Origin: CAVVSQ01 sp963848825
GTDB lineage: Bacteria > Planctomycetota > Planctomycetia > Gemmatales > Gemmataceae
NCBI GenBank assembly: GCA_963848825.1
Contig: CAWKFA010000010.1
Location: 62,001-126,000, forward strand
DNA length: 64,000 nt
Direction: 5' to 3'
A model generated the notes under the pieces. The model was not told where the DNA came from. It ran no database searches and worked only from the letters and a program-made list of their open reading frames with translations. The translations under genes and the position numbers were made by a program. Shown piece by piece: positions 18,836 to 28,336 of the stretch (within the stretch, counting starts at the first letter, position 1; the number at the start of each line of letters is the position of its first letter).

Positions 18836-20816
18836 ATGTCCGCCGTCGACGATTGGTTCGACCAGGCTTTACGGCACCATCAGGCCGGCGACCTTGCCGC
18901 GGGCGGAGCCACTTTATCGGCGGGTATTGGAGGCTGAACCCGCGCATGCGGATGCCAACCACCTTTTGGGCGTCCTCGCGCATCAAACGGGGCGCCGCGA
19001 AGACGCCCTTGCTTTCATCGGCCGGGCCATCGCCCTGGCTCCGCATGTCGCCGAATATCATTTCAACCTCGGCACGATATGCGCCGATCAGGGTCAGTTG
19101 CTTAAAGCCGTCGACTATTTCAAGCAAGCGTTGCGCCTCAATGCTGGCTATGCGGACGCCCTTGTCAATCTTGGCAGCTGCGCTGCGCGACCTTGGCCAA
19201 CTGGACGGCGCCATCGAGGCTTTTCGCGAGGCGGCGCGGCTCAGGCCCGACAATGCCAGCATCCTCAGTAATTTAGGAGTGGCGCTCAAGGACCATGGCA
19301 ATCTTCCGGAAGCGATCGAGTGCTACCGGCGGTCCTTGCGCAGCGACCCTGACTTCGCCAAGGGGCATATCAATTTGGGCCTGGCCTTGCACGAGCAAGG
19401 CAACCTGGAAGAGGCGGTCACCTGCTATCAGAACGCGCAGCGCCTGGGGCCAGACGACCCGGCGGTGCTGATTCATCTCGTGCACCAGCTCCAGCACCTG
19501 TGCAGCTGGCAAGATTTGGAAGGCATGTCGCGAAAAATCATCCAGGCGGTCGCCGGAGAGGATAGCCCGGGCTGCGCCGCCGCCGTTTCTCCCTATACCT
19601 TCCTGACCCTGCCCACGCCGACGACGCCGCTCCAACAGTTGCGCTGCGCCCGGCTCAAGGCCGCGATCTACCCAAAACAGCGTTTGGAGTTGCCGCCACC
19701 TCGCCCCGGCAAAACGAAGATCACGCTTGGTTATCTTTCCATCGATTTTCGCAAACACGCCGTCGCGTATCTCATTGCCGAACTCTTCGAACTCCACGAT
19801 CGCGCGCGTTTCGATGTCTTCGGTTATTCGTATGGGCCCGACGACGGCAGCCCCTTCCGCCAGCGCCTGGTCAAGGCCTTTGATCAATTCGTCGATATCC
19901 AGAACGTCTCCTTTCTTGAAGCGGCCCGGCGCATCGCCGACGATGGGGTGGACATCCTGATCGATCTCACCGGCTATACCGGCAAGCACCGCACGCAGAT
20001 CGTGGCCTTGCGCCCGGCGCCGATCCAGGTGAGCTATCTTGGCTATCCCGGGACCATGGGGGCGCCGTTCATGGATTACATTCTGGCGGACGACTTCATC
20101 GTGCCACCGGCACAGCAGCCCTTCTACTCCGAGCGCCTGGTCCATTTACCCGGATGCTACCAGGTCAACGACAGCAAGCGCGTCATCGCCCCGCTGCCCA
20201 CGCGTGCCGAGTGCGGTCTGCCGGAACAAGGTTTTGTTTTCTGCGATTTCAACAATAGCTTTAAAATAACGCCACGCATGTTCAATGTGTGGATGGACCT
20301 GCTCAAGGCGGTGCCGGGCAGCGTGCTCTGGCTTCTCGAGGGTAACCGCTGCATCGCGCCTAATCTGCGCCGTGAGGCGGCCAGCCGTGGTGTAGGCGCG
20401 GAGCGCCTGGTGTTCGCGCCCAACCGATCCCTGCCGGAGCACCTGGCACGCCAGGGCCTGGCCGATTTGTTCCTCGACACGTATCCCTATGGCGCGCACA
20501 CGACCGCGAGTGATGCCCTTTGGGCAGGTTGCCCGATCGTCACGCTGGCCGGCGAAACCTTTACTTCACGCGTGGCAGGCAGCGTCCTCAGGACCATCGG
20601 CCTGCCCGAGCTCGTGACGGACTCTTTCGAGGAGTATCAGGCGATGGCGCTGCGACTGGCCCGTGACCCCGGCCTCCTGACCGACGTCAAGGCGCGCCTC
20701 GCCACCGGGCGCACGACGTCACGCTTGTTCAATTCCACTCTGTTCACCCGCAATGTGGAGAATGCGTATGAGGCCATGTGGGCCCGACATGTCGCCGACG
20801 TGCAACCTGGCGCTGA
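18836..20816 (+). CDS. TPR-GT41 glycosyltransferase, copy 2 (two frameshifts; open into copy 3)
   Basis: Starts MSAVDDWFDQALRHHQAGDL at an ATG with AGGGG upstream. A break near 18900 (one extra G) and another near 19185 interrupt four to six TPR repeats; the rest is open. GT41 motifs are ITLGYLSIDFRKHAVAYLIA, DILIDLTGYTGKHRTQI, PIQVSYLGYPGTMGAPFMDY, GFVFCDFNNSFKI and LFLDTYPYGAHTTASDALW. As sequenced, the frame has no stop and continues into the third copy. A TGA at 20814-20816 in an adjacent frame matches the expected C-terminal position, so I think an indel removed the stop. A genuine fusion cannot be excluded. Confidence 0.85.
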
Positions 20817-20868
20817 CCATAGCTTGCGCTGGAGCCGGCGGAACTGGCCCCATGGGGATGAGGATGTG

Positions 20869-22781
20869 ATGACCGCGACATGGTTCGAAGCTGCCGTGCA
20901 ATATCATCTGGCCGGCAATTTGGCAGAGGCTGAACCGCTTTACCGTCAAATCCTCGCGGTCGAGCCGAATCACTCTCACGCCCTGAGTAACCTGGGCGTC
21001 ATTTTGGTACGGCGCGGCCAATTGCCCGATGCGATTGAGTGCTTTCGGAATGCGCTGCTCGCGAACCCGGGTCATACCGACGCACGCGGCAACCTGGCCC
21101 GTGCCTACAAGGATCATGGCCATGCCCTCAAGGCGCAGCGAAATCTTATCGACGCCATTGCCTGTTATGAGTGCGCCCTCGAACTGACTCCGGATTGCGT
21201 CGAAACGCTGACGAACCTGGGCGCGGCCATGCTCGAGGCGCGGTCGATAGACAAAGCAGCGAGTTATTTTCAGCGTGCCCAGCAACTGCAGCCCTATTCG
21301 TCGACTTTCCAGGCCAACCTCGGCGTGGTTTTGCAGGAACAGGGCAAGTTTGCGGAAGCCGTCGCAGCTTACCAGCGGGCCCTCGATCTCGATGGGAACA
21401 ACCTGGCGGCCCTTGATGACCTCGTGCATCTCTTACAGCACATTTGCTCCTGGGCCGAGCTGGATGTGCTGTTCCAGCGCATCGACAATACGGGGCGCTC
21501 CAGGGCTGACTTGCTCTCGCCTTTCACGATTTTATCGCTGCCGGCGCCCGCCACCGCGGCGGAACAGCTTCAGTGTGCTCGCCACGAATCCCTGAAATAT
21601 ACCGTTGTCGCCGAGCAACGCCTGACGCTGCCGCCGCGCAGCCCTTTCAAACCCAAGATCACCCTCGGCTATCTTTCCGTCGACTTCCGCAAACACGCCG
21701 TGGCCTATTTGATTGCCGAATTGTTTGAATTACACGATCGTTCGCGCTTTGAAGTGCTGGGCTATTCCTATGGTTCAGACGATCACAGCCCCTTGCGCCG
21801 GCGTCTGGCGGCCGGTTTCGATCGCTTTGTGGACGTGGAAAACATGTCCTTCCGCGAAACCGCGCAGCGCATCGCCGCGGACGGGGTAGACATTCTGATC
21901 GACCTCACCGGCTACACGCGCAACCACCGGGCCTCGATCCTGGCGGTGCGTCCCGCCCCCATTCAGGTTAACTACCTGGGGCATCCGAGCACCATGGGTG
22001 CCCCCTTTATGGACTACATCCTGGTTGATGATTTCATCGTCCCTGCCGACCAGCAACCATTTTTCAGCGAACAATTGGTGCATTTGCCCGGCTGTTATCA
22101 GGTCAATGATCGCCAACGCGAGATCGCTGCCCTCACGCCCACGCGCGCGGAATGCGGTCTACCGGCGGAAGGCTTTGTGTTTTGCGATTTCAACAACACG
22201 TTCAAGATTACGGCCGGAATGTTTGCTGTGTGGATGGACCTGCTCAAGTCGGTTCCCGGCAGCGTGCTCTGGTTATTTGAAGGCAATCGGTTGGCGAGTG
22301 CCAATCTACGCCGGGAGGCCGTTGCACGAGGCGTGGCGCCGGAGAGGCTGGTCTTCGCGCCCAGGCGGCCCTTGCCGGAGCATCTGGCACGCTATCGCCT
22401 GGCTGACCTGTTTCTGGACACGTTTCCCTACGGTTCGCTAACGACGGCCAGCGATGCACTCTGGGCGGGCTGCCCCTATTGACGCTCGTTGGTGACACCT
22501 TCGTCTCCCGCGTGGCGGCAAGTTGCCTGCGCACCATCGGTCTGCCGGAGCTTGCAACCTATTCCCTGGAAGCCTATCGCACCAAGGCTCTTGAGCTGGC
22601 AGGCGACGGCGTGCTGCTCACGGACCTGAAAGCGCGGTTAGCCAGCAACCGCGAAACGACGAGTTTGTTCAACGCGGAGCGCTTCACGAGGAATCTGGAA
22701 GCCGCCTACACCATGATGTGGCAATCGCACCTGGCCGGACAGCAGCCGCGCGGGTTTGCGGTGCCAGATCGGGATAAATAG
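20869..22781 (+). CDS. TPR-GT41 glycosyltransferase, copy 3 (one frameshift)
   Basis: The probable start is the ATG at 20869, preceded by GGGGATGAGG and opening TATWFEAAVQYHLAGNLAEA like the other copies. About five TPR repeats precede a GT41 domain: ITLGYLSVDFRKHAVAYLIA, DILIDLTGYTRNHRASI, NYLGHPSTMGAPFMDY and FVFCDFNNTFKI. At 22473-22476 a C run seems one base short; restoring it gives CPLLTLVGDTFVSRVAASCL and a natural end at 22781. Copies 2 and 3 resemble each other more than copy 1, suggesting a recent tandem duplication with divergent, shorter TPR arrays. Confidence 0.88.
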
Positions 22782-22866
22782 GCCAGGACATCGTTTCCCC
22801 CCGCGCCGTGGAGAGGATTATTGACTTACTGCCACGGACTGTTAGCCCTTACCCACCGGTGGGCTC

Positions 22867-23000
22867 GTAGGGTGGCGTCGAGCGTACTCGCGCTGACCCA
22901 CCAGAAGTTGCAAAAGCCAGAGCCACGGACTGTTAGCCCTCACCCACCGGTGGATTCAGTTAGCGGTGGGTCAGCGCGAGTACGCTCGACGCCACCCTAC
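22867..23000. repeat. MITE-like inverted-repeat element, copy 1
   Basis: Two 36-base arms (22867-22902 and 22965-23000) are near-perfect inverted copies around 62 bases. Each arm reads GTAGGGTGGCGTCGAGCG ... CGCTGACCCACC and can itself fold into a hairpin. It lies between the third GT41 gene and the convergent FkbM gene. Confidence 0.85.
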
Positions 23001-23005
23001 AGGAT

Positions 23006-23683
23006 TTACGAGACCGTCAGGTAACTTGACGGCGGCGGCTGGCGCTTCAGAAAGATGGAGTTGATGTCGTCATAAAAGAGTTTTTCGTAGCCCTTGCTGA
23101 TTAGTAATTCGTTGACCCGTCTGATATTTTCACGCTGGACATCAAGGGAGTGCCACAGGGTTCGCTGTTCGTGGAGTTCCACCACCAACATGGTCACGTC
23201 GTAATGATCGAGGTCGAGGCCAGCAAGAACTTTCCATTCGTAGCTTTCGGTGTCAATGACCATCAGGTCGATTTGTCGTGGTGCTTTGACGTCGCGAAGA
23301 AAATGGGTCAGCGTTTTACAGGGCACTTCTTCGACGATGTCGTCATAAATCCCTTTCGACCAGGGGAAGTCATGTTTTTTCATAAAGGCGGCAGTGTCGG
23401 CGCAGGCCGTGGAGCCTTCGCCGGCCTTGAAGATTCTGCCCGTGCCGTCGGTGTCGCCGATCATCAAGTGGTGAACGGTGACGTCATGGTTCTTATGGTT
23501 CTCGAGACACTGCGTGTAATATTCCTTGATGGGCTCGATGTAGATGCCTCGCCAGCCGGCCTGCGCGAGATGGTAGGTGTTGGAGTGGGTTTTGCCGTCA
23601 AAAGCGCCAATTTCGACGAAAAAGCCTACCTCGGGAAGAAAGCTGTAATAGTAATCGACATTGGGGATCTGGCTAAAATTCAT
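23006..23683 (-). CDS. FkbM family methyltransferase
   Basis: An intact 225-residue SAM methyltransferase. Conserved features are VGFFVEIGAFDGKTHSNT (SAM-binding motif I), GWRGIYIEPIKEYY, VHHLMIGDTDGTG and QIDLMVIDTESYEWKVLAGL. FkbM enzymes usually O-methylate sugars or small molecules and are frequent in polysaccharide clusters. The ATG at 23683 follows GGAGGCGGG at good spacing and lies 14 bases after the stop of the epimerase gene, so they are one transcript. The gene ends next to a MITE-like element. Confidence 0.88.
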   Translation of the reverse strand: MNFSQIPNVDYYYSFLPEVGFFVEIGAFDGKTHSNTYHLAQAGWRGIYIEPIKEYYTQCLENHKNHDVTVHHLMIGDTDGTGRIFKAGEGSTACADTAAFMKKHDFPWSKGIYDDIVEEVPCKTLTHFLRDVKAPRQIDLMVIDTESYEWKVLAGLDLDHYDVTMLVVELHEQRTLWHSLDVQRENIRRVNELLISKGYEKLFYDDINSIFLKRQPPPSSYLTVS

Positions 23684-23697
23684 GCTTGCCCGCCTCC

Positions 23698-24525
23698 TCA
23701 GGCGCCGCCACGCAGGGCGATGATGCTGCGACGGATGCCTTCCTCCAAGGAAATACTGGTTTGCCAGCCAAGCGCGCGCGACTTGCGGATCGGCGATGCG
23801 CCGGGCCGATGCGGTCGCTTTGGTGGCGTCACCGGCAATCTTCGGTGCATAGCCAACCGCGGCAGCCATCAGCTCGGCCAGCTCAAAAAAGGTGACGCCG
23901 CGGCCCGTGCCAAGCTGGAGGGGTACTCCCGCGGTGCGTGGCGGATCGCCCACACGATACCGTCGGTCAGGTCATCAATATGGATCCAGTCGCGGACCTG
24001 CGGACCGCCCCATACGGTGAGAGGGTCTTCGCGCTTGACGCCCGGCCGAGAATCGCCGGGAAGGGATAAGAAAGCTTCTGATCATGACCATAGCCGCTAT
24101 AAGGGCGCAGAATCACGACCGGGACTTTTTGTTGATGAAGCCGGTCGCAGAATTTTTCGAGCGTAAGCTTGATCCAGCCGTAACAATCGTCGGGAAAATC
24201 GGTGGCACAGGAGCTCATGGCGACAAAACATTGGTTGGGCGGGTTGTCCGCGATATACGCACACACCTCGTAATCGAGGGCCAAATCCTCGTAAACCTTG
24301 ACGCCAGCCCGAGCGCGCATCCACGTCGATAATATTCGCGCCCAGGTGAACAACGAGATCAAAGGGGCGGCGCTGCCGGCCTGGCCCCAACCGCCAGGCG
24401 CCAAAGGACATGGGCGCCGGCTTCTCGGACGGGTCGACACGGGTAATTTTATAGCCCGCGCTTTCAAGCCGCGGGCACAGGTGACTACCCACGAAGCCGG
24501 CGCTGCCGGTAACCAACGCATCCAT
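23698..24525 (-). CDS. NAD-dependent sugar epimerase/dehydratase (several frameshifts)
   Basis: An extended short-chain dehydrogenase acting on nucleotide sugars. The start is MDALVTGSAGFVGSHLCPRL with the NAD-binding glycine motif. Further parts lie in other frames: KVYEDLALDYEVCAYI, FVAMSSCATDFPDDCYGWIK (catalytic YxxxK), VILRPYSGYGHDQ and VTFFELAELMAAAVGY. The C-terminus reads ALGWQTSISLEEGIRRSI and ends at a TGA at 23698. At least four breaks lie near 24300, 24020, 23945 and 23770. It is either a pseudogene or a badly sequenced stretch; the intact neighbours argue mildly for local sequence error. The start overlaps the glycosyltransferase stop (TGATG). Confidence 0.72.
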
Positions 24526-25425
24526 CAAGCCTCCAGCAATTTCTCACACCGCGCACGCAGGTTGTGCAGCCGAAAAACTTCCTCCTGGCCGGCCAGGGCC
24601 ACTTCTTTGCGAAACTGCTCATCCTCGACCAGGGCCAGGCAAGTCGCGCGGATCGTCCTCATAATAAAAGAGATGCACATTGTTCTGAAATAGCGAATAG
24701 TTTTCGGCGCCGACCGTGTTGAGGTTGATCGGCGTCACCACCGCGCAGCCGCAGGCCATCGCTTCAAAAACCTTGGTGACCAGGTGGTCGCAGAGCGTGG
24801 GCAAGTTGAGCAGCACGCGCGACTGGCGGAGCTCACTGGCATAGCAGTGAACGGTCTCGCGCGGCAAAACGCCGTCGGGGCCCTTGACTTCCGCACGCAC
24901 GATGCGCGGCACTATTCCCCATCTCCGCAGCCAGTCGAGGCGTTTGGCATACATCAGGCCGATGAAGGTCGTGCCATGTTCGCGAGGAAAATTGACCTCG
25001 CCATGGAAAACGGCCGTATCGACACCGAACGGCAGCCAGGGAAAGCCATATTGCTGATCTTGATGAGCGGGCGTGAAAAGAATGGGGCAAAAGCGTTTGA
25101 TGGCATCGACGGGCAGCGTGCCGTAATCTTCGCGCGACATCGTCTCGTGCAACCAACCGACCACCTTGGGCTTGATCTCGTCCCACGTGGGGTAGAGAGC
25201 GGTGATAAACCCGCGCAAGTGTTCGGGACCCGAGACAATAATACGGTCGACACCATTGAGTTCATCGAAGGAGGGATAGCGGTCGCTCAGGTGCGGCAGC
25301 GGCAGGTCGGGTTTCATGCCGCAATCGATGACTTCATGGCCCATGCGGCCAAGCTCGTCGAGCAGCCCCCGGCTCAACGACCACGCGGAGTAGATGGAGT
25401 CGGGATAAAAAAGCGCGATTCTCAT
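24525..25425 (-). CDS. Glycosyltransferase (CgeB/GT4-like, one frameshift)
   Basis: Starts MRIALFYPDSIYSAWSLSRG and has a C-terminal nucleotide-sugar binding region VLLNLPTLCDHLVTKVFEAM followed by ACGCAVVTP, typical of CgeB-like GT-B glycosyltransferases. The frame breaks near 24640 after DDPRDL. The other frame continues ALVEDEQFRKEVALAGQEEV and RLHNLRARCEKLLEA to a TGA at 24525, which overlaps the epimerase start. The ATG at 25425 is used since upstream in-frame sequence (to 25620) is not conserved in character. First gene of the GT-epimerase-FkbM operon. Confidence 0.8.
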
Positions 25426-25531
25426 TGGGGGCGATATTCCAAAACACCGGCGCCGGTTCACACAAGCTACCACGAGAGATCGGCATTCTAGCAGACAGTC
25501 GGGACCCATCGCAAGGTGCCGGACCGCGCGT

Positions 25532-25882
25532 CTATTTGGCCGGCAGCTTTGGCGTGGTGGGCAGGGGCAGATCGAGTTCGGCGGGAGGGTTTCGCAATCG
25601 AATGGCCCGGCTATTTTCAAACGGGTCGGGAATATTGATGGGTATAAATGGCAGCAAACCGGTCCGCATCGGATAAAGTGGTGCCATGGCCGCGGTCAGG
25701 CTGGCGGCGAAGGTGGGGTCTTCCAGCGACACACGGTCCGGCTGCGGCTTGACGATGCCATTCAGATTGGCGGCGGGATGAAGCAGTTCCTTGAGACGCT
25801 GTGCGGCCTTATCTTTTGTTTCCTGGCCGACGACGGAATAGGGCAAGCTGACCAGAAGAATAACAAGCAACAGCGCTTTCAT
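25532..25882 (-). CDS. Small exported protein, unknown
   Basis: A 116-residue protein with a signal peptide (MKALLLVILLVSLPYSVVGQ). The mature part is Pro-rich and without recognised domain; it has the phrase PLYPMRTGLLPFIPIN. GGGAGAG lies before the ATG. It stands alone between the glycosyltransferase operon and a MITE-like repeat. Composition and codon use resemble the neighbours, so it is probably a real gene. Confidence 0.6.
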   Translation of the reverse strand: MKALLLVILLVSLPYSVVGQETKDKAAQRLKELLHPAANLNGIVKPQPDRVSLEDPTFAASLTAAMAPLYPMRTGLLPFIPINIPDPFENSRAIRLRNPPAELDLPLPTTPKLPAK

Positions 25883-25925
25883 GGATGGCTCTCCCATTTT
25901 ATCGAACCGCGGATCCCTATATCCC

Positions 25926-26059
25926 GTAGGGTGGCGTCAAGCGTAATCGCGCTGACCCACCGCTAACTGAATCCACCGATGGGTGACGGCTAATAGTCCG
26001 CAGCCTTGGCTTTTGCAACTTCCGGTGGGTCAGCGCGAGTACGCTTCGACCCACCCTAC
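25926..26059. repeat. MITE-like inverted-repeat element, copy 2
   Basis: Arms at 25926-25961 (plus) and 26024-26059 (minus) with 62 bases between, the same geometry as 22867-23000. The arm sequence is GTAGGGTGGCGTCAAGCG ... CGCTGACCCACC. Confidence 0.85.
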
Positions 26060-26107
26060 CGGAATCCACCGGGCTAATAGTTCGCAGCCCTGACTTTTGC
26101 AACTTCC

Positions 26108-26143
26108 GGTGGGTCAGCGCGAGTACGCTCGACGCCACCCTAC
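26108..26143. repeat. Solitary arm of the MITE-like repeat
   Basis: A single minus-oriented arm, GGTGGGTCAGCGCGAG through CCACCCTAC, 48 bases after the second complete element. The sequence before it (CTGACTTTTGCAACTTCC) repeats the internal part of copy 2, so it is a partial duplication of that element. Confidence 0.8.
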
Positions 26144-26176
26144 GGGAATCCGCTGGGTAAGCAAATCTCGCGAGGT

Positions 26177-26842
26177 TTACTTTTTGATCAATTCGATGAC
26201 GAGGCGCACTGGCGTGCCTTCCTTGGGCAGCACCTTGGTGTTCGTCTCGAGCATCATTAACTTTTCATACTCCATGGGCAAACTCGTTTGCAGGACGGTT
26301 TGGTCGGACACGGGAAATATGACGGCCAGGGTGCCGGACTGATCGGCGCCATAGGCCGTTTCATCTTTGTTGGGATCGGGCCGGGTCATGACCGAGCCCG
26401 TGAAGCGCCATTTTACGGACTTGGGGAACGCCTTGCCGGTGCGCGAGTTGACGAGGGCGCGGTCCATGGTGATTCGTTTGAATTCACCTTCGGGCGTTGG
26501 TATTTCGAGATAGAGGTTGACGTCCGGGCCCTGGGGCAGCTCCTTGTCGCCACCCATGATGGGAGTGCCGGGCTTTAGTCCCAGGGTTTCAATCGCCTTA
26601 TGAACGGCGCTGGGCAGCGCTTCGATGGTAACGACGGTTTCGTGCGCCTTCTTGCCCTTGGGATGGCCCCAGCAGGCGATCACTTCGATGGGATATACCA
26701 TACCCTTGAGATATTCCAACTTTCGTGGGGCGATTTTGGCATCGATCGTGACCGTTCCCTTGTCCTTGTCGAGCCGCACCCCGGCATCGTTGCTGCCGCC
26801 GACGGCGCAGCCTAGAAGCGCAAGCACCAGGAAACGAGACAT
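26177..26842 (-). CDS. YdjY-domain lipoprotein
   Basis: A 221-residue protein with a lipoprotein-type signal (FLVLALLGC). The YdjY-like region reads APRKLEYLKGMVYPIEVIAC and KAHETVVTIEALPSAVH. YdjY domains are common in planctomycete secreted proteins; function is unknown. The ATG at 26842 follows AAGGAGTTGCCC. It is the last gene of a minus-strand series that includes the PQQ, VCBS and TPR proteins, so it may act with them at the cell envelope. Confidence 0.75.
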   Translation of the reverse strand: MSRFLVLALLGCAVGGSNDAGVRLDKDKGTVTIDAKIAPRKLEYLKGMVYPIEVIACWGHPKGKKAHETVVTIEALPSAVHKAIETLGLKPGTPIMGGDKELPQGPDVNLYLEIPTPEGEFKRITMDRALVNSRTGKAFPKSVKWRFTGSVMTRPDPNKDETAYGADQSGTLAVIFPVSDQTVLQTSLPMEYEKLMMLETNTKVLPKEGTPVRLVIELIKK

Positions 26843-26905
26843 GGGCAACTCCTTGATCTTTACGCTGTGATTGGCAAAACATATTAGCTTCTGACCCGAG
26901 CTTTA

Positions 26906-28327
26906 TTATTTCGCGCCGATGGCTACCACCACGCACGGTTGTCTGGCGAAGGGCCCTTCCAGGTTGCAAGTGGCCACGTAGAGCCGGCCCGCGTGGATGA
27001 TAGGGCCACCGTAGACCATGCCGGGCGCCTTCGTTTCCGGCGCCGTGCCCAGGTCGAGGTCCCATTGTTTTGTGCCGGTCTTCAGGTCGAGCGCGTGCAG
27101 CATACCTTTCAGGTCACCGGCATACACGGAAGTGCCGGCGATTGCCACGGGGGCGAAATAGGGTGTCTTGGAGTCATAGATCCAGCGGCGTTCGCCATCG
27201 ACCAGCTCAAAGGCGCGGATCTTGCCATCGGTCGCGGTAACGAAGGCGGCGCCATCCGCCAGGGCCGCACAGCCAACGATGCCGCCGGTGATATCCTTGC
27301 TCCATTGCTCGTGGCCTGTCGCCAGATCGAACGCGGCAATCATGCCCTTGGCGCCCTTCAGAGCCCCCGGGTAATAGCCGATGCTGCTGCCGGTGACGAT
27401 GACCTGGCCAGCCGACACCGAGGCACCGCCCCATGGATTTAGTTTTAGCGATTTACGCCAGATCACCTCGCCAGAACCCCCATCAAGGCACATGAGCGCG
27501 CGATCACCCAGCTTTTCCAGGTCAAGAAACGACGAGCAAACCAGCACCCTGTTGCCGGCCACGGTTACGGGTGCATCGACGTGCCATTTATCCTTGCCTT
27601 GCTGCCAGCGCAGCCTGGGGCGGGCGGCCGGCAACTGATCTTCACTGGGTGGCACGGCGAAATCGGGATCTTTTTTCTTGTCCACCTCATATTTCGCCTG
27701 CAGCTCGCGCCAGCGCGCATCAAGTATCTTTTGGATGGCCGCGGGATCGAGGGCCTGGCCGTCGAGAGTGACGGAGTTGATATCGATACAGAGCACACCG
27801 GCCGCGCCCCCGCCGATGTAGGCGTGGCCGCCATCGATGGTGGGTGCTCCCTCCAGGTGAACGAGGTGGCCCGGGACAGGATATTGCCACACGGGCAAGC
27901 CGCGTTCCGCATTCATGCAAAAGAGGGTAGCGCCGTCGGTCTGGTGCATCCCGTCACCGAATATTATTTTGCCGCCCAGGAGGGCAGGGGAGCTCACCGT
28001 CGGCAATTTAAGGAGAGGCGTGGTCTTGGCCCAGCGCACGCGTTTTTGGGCCCCGGGATCGTTGTTGAGGCACGCGAAATTACCAACGTTGAAAGCGCCG
28101 AGGCCGGAGACAAAAAGGCTATCGCCCAGGGGAACTGGCGAGGCGATATAGTTGTCGGTGGTTTTGTACGCCCACAGAATTTTCGGTGCCACGAGGTTGC
28201 CGTTGCCGTCGGTGTTGCCCGTACGCTGGGGATTGCCACGGTAGGTGGCCCACGGCTCAACGGCATAAAGGGGCTGAAAAAGTGCCACGCCCAGCAAGGC
28301 AGCGGTGAACCAGGGAGAAAACGTCAT
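26906..28327 (-). CDS. PQQ-like beta-propeller protein, exported
   Basis: An intact 473-residue protein with signal peptide (FTAALLGVALFQPLYAVE) and propeller blades such as LMCLDGGSGEVIWRKSL, AAFDLATGHEQWSKDIT and HALDLKTGTKQWDLDLG. The N-terminal WATYRGNPQRTGN is typical of planctomycete propellers. An insert of about 80 residues between blades (KYEVDKKKDPDFAVPPSEDQ) is unusual. AAGGAGCTGGG precedes the ATG. It starts nine bases after the VCBS gene, so they are co-transcribed. Confidence 0.88.
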   Translation of the reverse strand: MTFSPWFTAALLGVALFQPLYAVEPWATYRGNPQRTGNTDGNGNLVAPKILWAYKTTDNYIASPVPLGDSLFVSGLGAFNVGNFACLNNDPGAQKRVRWAKTTPLLKLPTVSSPALLGGKIIFGDGMHQTDGATLFCMNAERGLPVWQYPVPGHLVHLEGAPTIDGGHAYIGGGAAGVLCIDINSVTLDGQALDPAAIQKILDARWRELQAKYEVDKKKDPDFAVPPSEDQLPAARPRLRWQQGKDKWHVDAPVTVAGNRVLVCSSFLDLEKLGDRALMCLDGGSGEVIWRKSLKLNPWGGASVSAGQVIVTGSSIGYYPGALKGAKGMIAAFDLATGHEQWSKDITGGIVGCAALADGAAFVTATDGKIRAFELVDGERRWIYDSKTPYFAPVAIAGTSVYAGDLKGMLHALDLKTGTKQWDLDLGTAPETKAPGMVYGGPIIHAGRLYVATCNLEGPFARQPCVVVAIGAK

Positions 28328-28336
28328 CCCAGCTCC

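Noticed and set aside
22821..23024. Small frames inside the MITE-like repeats
   Set aside because: They are translations of the inverted repeat; such spurious frames recur at each copy.
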